A stretch of 64,000 nt of DNA from Motacilla alba alba (Eukaryota > Chordata > Aves > Passeriformes > Motacillidae), in NCBI RefSeq assembly GCF_015832195.1, contig NC_052046.1, positions 16,236,161-16,300,160 of the forward strand, in the 5' to 3' direction. Every line of letters begins with the position of its first letter. The first letter of the stretch is position 1. A program made the translations under genes and the position numbers. Positions 23,143-32,692 of this stretch are shown here, piece after piece. The notes beneath the pieces are model-generated. The model saw only the letters and a program-made list of their open reading frames with translations. It was not told the DNA's origin and did no database searches.

Positions 23143-25571
23143 TCTGGTTGTCATGACTCAGCATTTTGCCTGTCCTAGGCCTCAGAACGCCAAGGCAGGT
23201 TTGCAGGGCCTGTGCCTGCTACAGTACTTAATGGCACTTAATGCTCAAGACTATTTTTCACAGCATTTTAAAAGGGAAAGGGCAGCACTGTCTGCTTTAA
23301 CATACAATTTGTTAATAATTAGATTTAGCAGTTCTTTCTTTTTAATGCTTCTGAAGCAACAAATTAATGTGTTACCCTATAAAACTACAACTTACTTGGA
23401 ATAGCTGTGCATAAAGTGAGCAGAGAGAAAGGCCAAAAATCTATTTCAAAGTTGAGCAATCTAAAGGCTTCATTCCTGAGTGCAGCAGTGCCACTTTCAC
23501 AAGCAACAGCCAAAGAGAGGGCCTGTATTTCCCAGCACAGCCATCACCTGAGCAGCAGGCCAGGAGCCACTGCTCCTGCTCAGCCATCTCTCGGCTGCCA
23601 TCTCCTGGGTAGGCCCCTCATAAAACAATACCCTTCCTCCCCTGCCCGGTTATTCCATAACAATCCATCAGTTGCTGTTTTCATCGTATGCATCAGGCTG
23701 AGTTTCTCTTGAGAACAGAGCACAATGCTCAAAATCAGGAAAGGAAACTCTTAAAATCAATCAGTGCTGGTATATGGATGTTTGGCCAGACAAAGGGATG
23801 GATCAGTGTATTCAAGTTTTGCCAGCCAAGACTAAAGCATCTTTCCAGAAGGACAAATTATCGCTCTGAAGACATGCACTTCCACAGACAGCCCTCATCT
23901 GGCAGATCTCTACAGGAATCACATGGTGACCCTCTGGGTCTGCAGCATTTGTGTCTGGGAACATTGCTCTATGTACCAGAGCCACCAACTCAATACAGCT
24001 GCTCTCATGGAGAGGTGGGATTAGCCTTCACTATGGACAAGGAAGAGAAACACCTGGACTCACTCCAGAAAGCTGGGTTTTCCTTGTAGATGGACAAATC
24101 TGCAACTGTCTATCATCCCACTCAATGGACCTCACCATAACACAGAGTAGCCCTGATCCAGCACTGTAGTTCCAGATGTGTAGACAGCAAGAAGTGCAAA
24201 CACATCCTTTCCTAACACACACTGAGACACTGCTGGGATTCATCCCCTGACCTGGCAATTTGGAAATGCTTCTGGGTCACTTCAGACACAGCTTAAGCAT
24301 TTATCTTAGAACACAGTTATCTGCCCTCTTATGATAATACTTACTGCCCTAGCAGAGAGGGTAGCCCTACAGAGGGAGACAGAATACTGAGTTCAGAGCA
24401 TGGACTTAAATTTCAGTGAGATACATTTTACCTCTAATTAGCACACCATCCCTCCCAGAAACATTTCCATTTCTCTTTTACATGCCAGATGAAGAACCCA
24501 AAGTTACACAAGACTGATATATCATTGTTCCAGAACAAAGCAGTACTTGCCTCATGCACAGCTAGGGACAAAAAATGACATTTCATTGTCTTTACCATGG
24601 CAGCATACACACATTGTAACACTCAGCTGTGACTCAGTACAACATCTCTTCCATTCATTGTTCCTGGTCACTGTGGGGAAGTACACAATTATTCTCTCTT
24701 CTTTTCTGCACCCTCCTTCCCAGCTGCATTGCTGATGGGGAAGGTGCACTTAAGGTCACCCTGGAAAAATCTTCCAGGAGACTCCAGTGCTAGAAAGGCA
24801 CTAAAGAGACACTACTGAAACTCAGGAATTGCCCCTGATCATGGGGTCCCAAGTAAAATTTAACAATGGTAACTAAGATATACCATTGATTTTCTGTATC
24901 AGAGCACAACACTAGTACGTAACCACTGCATAAGTTTTACTTCATTCATAAAATATCTACTGAAAAACAAGCTAAACATTTATTTTTGTGAAATTAATAC
25001 ACTAATTAGTTGCACGGTAACAGCAAACATAAACATGGAAAAATGAACACCAAATATGAAAAAGTTCATTCCCCTTCTAAAGTGAAAAAATAATTCTTTC
25101 AAAAAGCAAGTGATTGTGCTCATTATTCTGTACAATTCCCAGGAAAAATTACATTCAAACAGCAGAGGGCTTCTCTCCAATCTCCAAAAAAAAAGGAAAA
25201 CTCAGTCTTGTACTTGACCAGCTCTGCCTAGATAATAGGGCCCACATGGTTTGTAGAGTGTATCTGTAAACACGCAAGGAGCAACTGCTGTCCTGCAGAT
25301 GAAGGACTGACTTCCACTGGGAAAGTACATCAATAATTTAATAAGCATAGTTTAATGATGTTTCTGCCTGAAGCTGTATGTTTCCTTACAATTTATTTAA
25401 TTCAGATACAGTAACTAAGTATTAAAAGTGATTAAAATCCCTGGGAAAAAAAAAAATATAATCACCTATTTTCCTCATTTTACTTCATGCAGCTAGAAAT
25501 TGTTAGTAGATTTTTGCAGACACAATAAAATAGAATATACAGCTGAGGCTTCACTAGTGTGTGATGTAATG

Positions 25572-26335
25572 ATTACAGAATCAAAGACTGGTTTGGGTTG
25601 GAAGGGACCTTACAGATCATCTAGTTGCAGCCATCCTGATATAGGCTGGGACACCTTCCACTAGACTAAGTTACTCAGAGCCCTGTCCAGCCTGACCCTG
25701 AATACTTCCAGGGATGGGGCATCCACAGCTCATCTGGGCAAACTGTGCCAGTGCCTCACCACCCTCACAGCAAAGAATTTCTACCTATTATCTGATCTAA
25801 ACCTACCGTCATTTCAGCTTAAAGCCATTCCCCCTTGTCCTATCACTACATGTTGTTGTGAAAATTCCCCCTCCCAACTTCTCGTAAGCCCCGTTTAGGT
25901 ACTGAAAGGTGATATAAGTTTCCCTGGAGCCTTCTGCAAGCTGAAAAACACCAGCTCTCAGCCTGTCTTCACAGGAAAGGTATTCTAGTCCTCTGATGAA
26001 CTTAGTGGTCCTCCTCTGGACTCATTCCAACAAAACTTCTTAGACTGGGGGCTCCAGAACCAGATGCAGTGCTCCAGTGGGGTCTCTTGAAGGCACAGCA
26101 GAGGAGCAGAATCAAACCCTTTGACCTGCTGGCCCTACTGCTTTTGATGCAGCCCAGGACACAGCCAGATTTCTGGGCTGCAAGTGCACATTGCCAGCTC
26201 ATATTGAGCTTTTTGTTCACAAATACCCTCAAGTGTTTCTCCCCAGTGCTAGTCTTGATCTATTCTCCCTCCAGCTTGTACCTGTGATTGGGATTGCCCT
26301 GACACAGGAGTATGACCTTGCACCTGGATTATAAA
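25572..26335 (-). mobile_element. CR1 LINE, 5'-truncated
   Basis: The plus strand reads the reverse complement of the CR1 3' end: GGTTTGGGTTGGAAGGGACC, then the GGGATGGGGCATCCACAGCT and TTGTCCTATCACTAC blocks. On the minus strand, before the tail, the end of the reverse-transcriptase ORF is readable (KLNMSWQCALAAQKSG, VLGCIKSSRASRSKG) with decay. It is a dead, truncated copy. Confidence 0.95.
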
Positions 26336-27564
26336 TAACTATATATGATGTAGGAACATATATATGAGCAACTGAGCAAATAATTCTGCATTACCTTATT
26401 TTCCTTCACTTGTACCTTGTCTACACAGATAATGATGACTAGGTAACACTGCCTCCCAGCATTAGCAGAAATGCCATACACAATGCAACTTCAAACTCAG
26501 CATATAAATACTACCATGGCACAGCAGAATAACAAAATTACCTTGCTTGGACAGGTAACCCAATATTTCCTGTGAAACCCAGGCATATTATGTCCATTCA
26601 TTTAACTAGTTTTCAAAACAGTAACAAGAGAAAAGCTGTAATAAGATTAAACCTTAAATGTGAATATAAATGCATATATGAATTGCAGTAAGTTAGATAA
26701 ACTCCCCTTTCTTTGAAAAACTATTCAATTTGATGACTTTTAATCCCCACACATATGAAGTCAAATTACTGAACCTAATTACACTACAGTTGTGTATCTG
26801 TAATTATAGCTGGTTTGGGTTTTTCTTCCTGCAGCACCACACAACTACTCAACCAAAAAGTCACCTTCAAAATTTTGTCTAGACATCATTAAGTAGTTAC
26901 ACATTGGCATGTTACTGCTAAGGCAATTCTTTTTGTGGTAGAGTACTAGCTTTAACTTTGAATCAATATCCATATTTTTTTAATGCAATGGACTCGTAAT
27001 ATTAGCTGCACAGTAAAAATCTTTCTGTGGGAAAGAGCTACTGGAACATAAGCACTACTAAAAAGTTAATAACTCTGGGGTATAGTTTGCATTTTCTTCT
27101 CTGTCTGCACTAAAATAGTTCATCTACTTCAAGTAGCTATCATGATACAAGAATGTCATAATACCATAAAGCTTGCAAACTAAGTCTGCAGTCATATAAA
27201 ATTAAACATCTCTGAACTTTTAGATTTAAAAAAATGCAGTTGTCCTGTGGTGACCTCCCATGCAGACAAGAGAACACAGATTACCAAGGTGAAAGAATTA
27301 GAACAGTATATATCACAAAGTAGTCTAACCTTGTAACAAAGAATTTTAGGGAAGATCTTTTAAAAACTGACTCCATGTTAAAAATGCACAAAAAGGCAAT
27401 TCCAAAGGAGAGTCAAGACACCTAAAACCCCTAATTAATCCTCATTCATTTCACTCAGTCAAAACTAAATTATTGAAATTGAAATATCTGTTAGAAACGT
27501 TTAGAAACATAGAGATTGTCTGTAAAAACTCAAAGGTAGATATGCTCATTAGGAAGAGTAACAC

Positions 27565-27570
27565 TTTATT
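27565..27570 (-). promoter_or_regulatory. Candidate MOCS2 poly(A) signal AATAAA
   Basis: AATAAA on the minus strand starts 22 nt after the MOCS2B stop. If used, the 3' UTR would be only about 40-50 nt. Further sites downstream cannot be excluded. Confidence 0.45.
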
Positions 27571-27591
27571 TTCAAAAGAGTACAATTAATT

Positions 27592-27654
27592 TTATGAATT
27601 TGCCCAAAAGCATTCTTTGTTTTCTTTCCAAGAATATTCATCCTCATAAATCTC
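27592..27654 (-). CDS. MOCS2: MOCS2B exon 7 and stop
   Basis: After TTGTATTACAG it encodes [20 protein letters not shown] and TAA, equivalent to the human C-terminus EIYEESSTWKGNKECFWASNS with one residue fewer. Confidence 0.95.
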   Translation of the reverse strand, partial: EIYEDEYSWKENKECFWANS

Positions 27655-30600
27655 CTGTAATACAAACAAAGAATGGGAAATGTTGTGAGTCTAATACATA
27701 CAGCTACAAACCAGGCCAAACAACTCAATAGCCATCCCACGATTATTTACCGATCACATCAGGACTGCACAGCACTTGGCTGGCAAGCAGAAGAGAGCGC
27801 AACACCCCTAGAACACAGGGACTTGGCTGAACCCCAGGCTGATCCTCACTGAATTTAAAAGGGCTTACCTATGCTGAAGTCAATTCAACAAAGAGATCTA
27901 GAAGAAATTATGTAATAGCTGTAGATACATGGCATTCATGCTGCTACATTAACCTACTGTACCATGGTTTTGAGACAAGAATTTAGATGTAACAAAATGT
28001 CAATATTACAATAAAAATTACATTGATACACTAAATACAGTACTAATAGATCTTAACAACAGACTGGATTACCCAGCTGCAGTCCAGTCCTAAGCAGCAA
28101 ATTCTGAGTCCCTGATTATTTATTCTGAGAGAACTTCCATCTCCTCAAGGAGGTATCAGAAAAGTGAAGTAATGTGGGGAATATCACTGTTAACCACATG
28201 CCAAGTTCTGCCAGGGAGAGGAGGCAGAGATAATGCTCATTAATTGCATGCATCACTGAGCTTATACAATGAGGCTCTTTCTAGACTCGGGGTTGGTTTC
28301 TCCACACACTGTTGTGTGCCTATAGTAGCTTTGGGACTTCTGCTCATCCCTTCATTGTCCACTGTTGCTTAGTGCTTTGTGCTTTCTCATGGCCACAGCA
28401 ATGACGGGGAAAGACACAGGCAATAAATGCTCCTGTTACTTCCAAAATGCAATGCTGTCCAAAGCAAAGCTGACGCAAATTCTTCCACAAGCCTGTGCAG
28501 AACTGAGTTTTGCTACTCAAAAGAGGACAGCTCAGGCCTCCTTTGCTTTCACCCTAGGATGGCTTCAAAATAAAGAGGAGCTAGATGGTACAGGTACAGA
28601 ACCTCCAGACGCTCTACCTGCCACATAGGGGCCTGGCTGCAGTAGAGGAACCTAGTGCTAGACACTGACATCCCATCAGGAGCAGCTGCTACTGCCTGGA
28701 ATGCTGCTAAGGCAGCCCAGAAGTCTAAGACTAGCATAGCCTAAATTTGATTTTGTCCCCAAACGTACCTTTTTCCATATTGGGACAGAAGCTTTTAAGG
28801 TATTGATGCAGTACATTACAGCTTCAAGGGATTCTGCTCTGTGTGGAGAGGAGACTGCAATAATTACACTTGCTTCAGTTATTGGAACCACACTAGGGAG
28901 AGAAGAGGAACAACAGCAGCTTTAGCTAACACTTAACATCAAGAGCACCCAAAAGTTGTAGCCATGTCACGTCAGTATTCTGGCCACATGCTCTCCTGAC
29001 TCATTCACACTAAGCAAGTGTCAAACCACATCCAAAAGATTATACACTTTTTAAAAGAAAGAAAACCACAACCAAAATCAGTACCAGATGCTGGAATTCC
29101 ACACTTTAGAATAAATAAACCCACCAGACATAGGCTTTTTTCTTCCATTCTTTCTTTTTTTTTTTTTTTTAATTAAGCCTATGGAATTAAGAGAGGGAAA
29201 TTGTTAACTTGTAACAATGCATAGGAAACTCACTGGAAGCTGGCTCAATAATGAACAATAACAAGTTAGAACAGCCAGTTCTTACCTAAAAACCTAAGAA
29301 AGCATCTCAGTTTGCACAAGAATTTGTGAAAGAAGAAAATAATTACCTCACACTATGCAGATTTTGCAATTAAACCAAATTTTTTAATGAATTCTGATTT
29401 TAGATTCTCAAGTTTCCTACTTGGAAAACTGTGTTAAAGAAGCACATGGTTCTGTGTTTCTCCTTGCAGTTGTAGCACTCCCAAAATCTGCCTCCCAATC
29501 CTCCCTCTATAGTAAGACTCCTTCAGCACAGTCCATAGGAAGAAATCTCAGCCTAAATGCTTTGAGCTGCCCTCATGACAGCCACCCTCTCTGTTGACTA
29601 TAGAGGAAATCCAGAGAAACTACCCCTCAGGCCTTTTATCTTACTTACCCTTTGCAATCACATTCCAGGTTCCTTCAGGATTTCTGCAAATCCTGCTAGT
29701 TTCAGTGAGAAATCTTCCCTGAACTGGGAAGGTCCCAGAATATGTCAGACATTAGTATTCCACGTTTGGAATCAAAAGGAAAATGCTTATCCAAGACTCA
29801 AGGAACCACAGGAGGCTCTCCCACAAGCATGGCTGGCAATTACTATGCCACACAGCCTAAGCTTCCAGACTTTTTATAGCATAAATAGACTAAAATCTGA
29901 CAATAGGAACATTCTGCAGCCCCTCAACAGGAGAGAGAAGAAAAAAAATAAAGTGCTGCCAACTTCACACCTTTAAAAAATAAAGAACAAAATAAATCAA
30001 TAGCCTCCCCTTCCCTGGAGTGATCTATCTCCCCAGTTTCAAAACATCACATCAGCATCAAAGATCCTGCCAGGCTAAGTGTGGACTCCAGTAAACCCTA
30101 CCGATAAACACATTTTTGAAAACAAAGTTTTTGAAACTTCGCTCCAGAGCAAGAGCTTGATCCTGCAGCCAGCTTTGCTGCACTATGGTTTCTAAACACT
30201 CCTGCGGGTTCTGCAACTACATAAGCACAGCCATGCAGCAGACAAGGATATTCCAGTTGCAGAAGAATGGGATCTGGACATACATACCCAAGTCTATGGT
30301 GCACTGCAATATGTTTGACTGAAGGCCATTTCTGTCTAACATCTCTGCAGATTTTCTTTATTTCAGTCTCTGCCATTGAAGTATACGCTTCATATTCTAA
30401 GTGAATCACTTTTTTTCCTTCAAAATTATTTCTTGTAGTACCTAAACAAAAATGATTTATCAACTAAAAGCACACAGTAGATGAATATATATTGTATCTT
30501 TATAATACACATTATATACTATATTAATACAGAGTAAAAAGCCAGAATCCTTTGCTATGGTCAAGGTCAGCACTGTGCAAATATAAACAACCTCCCTAAC

Positions 30601-32645
30601 CATGGCTGCATAATCAGATTATTTGAACAAGATAAATCTTTACTATAAAAGGGAGAATTCAGTTTAGACATTACACAGATCTGCAGCCCACAATGCCCAA
30701 GGCTGGGACAACTTCAATGGTAAGGTTATATAAGGTTATAATGGCATTTGCCCATGTAATTTTAAAATTCCCAGTATTTAGGGCCTAGTAGCACTAAGGT
30801 TTAAGCACAAAGCAGTTTCATATGTGTGCCATGTACATTAAGCACTATACAGAGCTACCAGCCTGACCTTCACCAGCCCACTGGTAGAATAGTACTTCAC
30901 TTTCAACTAAGACCTGAGTTACAGAACCTCACATACAGGTGTGTGTACATGTGGTTGTCACAGCCACAATATTCCCACCATTTCCCACCCTGAACAAGTT
31001 GTATCCCAAGGGACAGGGGAACTAACTCCCAGGCAGTTCTCCACTCCAGAGCTACTGCTCTGTTTAGTCATATGATAGCCATACCAGCCAGAAAGGTCCA
31101 CACCACTTTAGCCCATGGCAGCTATTTAAGAGCTGCCATGGTCTTGCTCTAATAATTCAGAACCTGTTTTCTAAACATAATGAACTCAGACCAGGAAGTG
31201 ATTTATTTGAGAACTACAAGTCTGGGATAAGGACAACCTAAGTTACATTTATTATAGACTAGAAACATTTCTAGTGACGTAGCTCACAGATATTAAACTC
31301 ACCAATGAACAGAGACACTGCCCCACAGTATGGTGAAACAACCAGTTCTGACACTTCATCTACAGAGAGCTTTTCAGACTTGAGCTTGATAAAATCTTTT
31401 GGCACATCTTCGTTTTCTTCCATATCACAATAGAAAAACTGAAACCAAACAGACTCTGTTGTTGTTCCTGGAGATACTGGCATCAGCCAACTGCTTTTTA
31501 TCCAGTGCTCATGCCCCAGTTTATGTACAACACAGGCACTGTCTATCTGCCCAAGAGACTAGTCTACATGTGAAATTCACTTCTCAGCAGAAGTGAATTC
31601 ACTTCTCCCTCACTGAAAGAATATTAACTGCAAATAACAAGCAATTACTTGGTTTTATTGCATACATATTTCTTTCTGATAGCAAAGTCTGGTACAGTGG
31701 GATGAAACCATAATTAGCCCAAGGCCCTGGTTTAACAGTACATTCAACCAGCACAAACCACTGTGTAGTGCTGGTAAATCTGTGGTGATATTGTCAATCC
31801 CTCCTACTCATCAAATCAAACAGTTTAAAACAGAGATTTCTGATGAACATGGATTAGAGTTCTAATCCTGAAGTTGAGTATGCTCTCCAGGACATTCAGG
31901 ACCTCATACTATCAGTCTGTTACAGACACACAGGAGACAGTTCTAACTTTTCTGAGTAGAAGCCAGTCATCAGACCACCTAAGAATGAGAAGTAATTTGA
32001 TCAGCGGCAATGGAACAAGCTGCAGTGCACAGATGGACTGGCACTTGGAAGCAAGCAAAGAAATGAAGCTATTCTAAGGACACCTTTTTAACAGCAACAA
32101 ACTAACAAAATTTCTAAGCAGCAGTCAATTATTTTTACTTTATTATTTTTTCTGTTAAAAAGTGGCAGGAAATTTTTCATTATTATCTTGTTTAAGCAAG
32201 CCAAGTTTCCACTGGTAGGAAGAAACAACCAGGAAAGAGTAACAAGACCTAAAACCCAGATTCAAAGCAATGCCTGACCTTTCTGGCAAGTGTCTTCCAT
32301 TTACTGCATACATGTTAATCATTTACTGGTGCACTGGTTTATAGTTTCTGCTCAGCACAACTGCACTCACCAGACAGAAACACAAGTTGAGTTTTCACAA
32401 AAGAATACTGGGGTGGAGGGAGAGAATTGCAATCACATCTTCAGACCTAAACAAGAAAGGGTTCTTGTAACATCAGACAGAACTCATGAGGTATTTTAGC
32501 ACAGAATTACACTCCACAGGAAACTAGGCAGCAAGTGATACCTACCTAACAGAACCTGGGCAGCATCAGCCTCCACTAATTGGTGGGATGATGGCAACCT
32601 CGTCTCCAGGCTGCAGGACCAGGAGCTGATCTCCAAGAAGCACGT
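27592..32645 (-). CDS. MOCS2: Molybdopterin synthase large subunit, MOCS2B frame
   Basis: MOCS2B is the catalytic MoaE-type subunit that, with thiocarboxylated MOCS2A, adds two sulfurs to precursor Z (cPMP) to make molybdopterin in the cytosol. Coding exons on the minus strand are 32645-32556, 31438-31303, 30441-30288, 28892-28769 and 27654-27592. Conserved family blocks are [72 protein letters not shown] and VPIWKKEIYE. The human ATG position reads ACG here (32645-32643) and there is no ATG in this frame before exon 4 (31423-31421). Initiation is either at ACG (188 residues, the human length, if the donor is CAG/GTTCTG) or at the exon-4 Met (153 residues). Exons 4-7 are certain; the N-terminus is not. 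Confidence 0.85.
27655..28768 (-). other. MOCS2 intron 6
   Basis: This 1.1-kb intron holds no recognised repeat or nested gene. An 87-codon plus-strand ORF at 28,365-28,628 has no family signal. Confidence 0.65.
28769..28892 (-). CDS. MOCS2: MOCS2B exon 6
   Basis: It lies between CTCCCTAG and AAG/GTACGT. It encodes [20 protein letters not shown] and [12 protein letters not shown], which contains the conserved lysines of the MoaE active site. Confidence 0.95.
28893..30287 (-). other. MOCS2 intron 5
   Basis: This 1.4-kb intron has a short T run near 29,155-29,171. A 133-codon plus-strand ORF (29,575-29,976) is unsupported. Nothing else is recognised. Confidence 0.65.
30288..30441 (-). CDS. 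MOCS2: MOCS2B exon 5
   Basis: It lies between TTGTTTAG and GG/GTATGT. It encodes the MoaE signature [20 protein letters not shown], then [19 protein letters not shown] and HHRLG, nearly identical to human. Confidence 0.96.
30442..31302 (-). other. MOCS2 intron 4
   Basis: This 0.86-kb AT-rich intron contains no recognised repeat or exon. Confidence 0.65.
31303..31438 (-). CDS. MOCS2: MOCS2B exon 4
   Basis: The acceptor is GGTTTCAG and the donor TTG/GTGAGT. It encodes [18 protein letters not shown] and [16 protein letters not shown]. The DM pair aligns with human D35-M36, so this Met (31423) is the first in-frame ATG for MOCS2B. Confidence 0.92.
31439..32555 (-). other. MOCS2 intron 3
   Basis: This 1.1-kb intron lies between the shared exon 3 and exon 4. 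No alternative in-frame ATG exon for MOCS2B was found in it. Confidence 0.6.
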
Positions 32646-32692
32646 ACTCCTGCCGAACGGCAAATATCACTTGATCCCGGATGAGAGCAAGC
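32556..32692 (-). CDS. MOCS2: MOCS2 exon 3, shared by the A and B frames
   Basis: The A frame reads [20 protein letters not shown] to PPISGG and TGA (32568-32566). The B frame, offset by +1, reads [17 protein letters not shown] and QLVEADAAQ, matching human SSLEISSSCFSLETKLP. The donor is drawn at CAG/GTTCTG (32556), which keeps the B frame open into exon 4. A stronger consensus AG/GTAGGT ten nt further on would put exon 4 out of frame. Confidence 0.8.

Larger units (their letters stand above)
20956..27540. other. Spacer between ITGA2 and MOCS2
   Basis: The two genes converge across about 6.6 kb. I recognise two solo LTRs (21,705-22,223 and 22,700-23,142) and a minus-strand CR1 (25,572-26,335). 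The remainder (about 23,150-25,570 and 26,340-27,540) shows no coding or repeat signal I can name. Confidence 0.7.

Noticed and set aside
23688..24089. 133-codon plus-strand ORF between ITGA2 and MOCS2
   Set aside because: No family signal and no transcript signals; a length expected by chance in 64 kb.
26002..26232. 76-codon minus-strand ORF with LNMSWQCALAAQKSG
   Set aside because: It is the decayed end of a CR1 reverse-transcriptase frame and is recorded as a mobile element.
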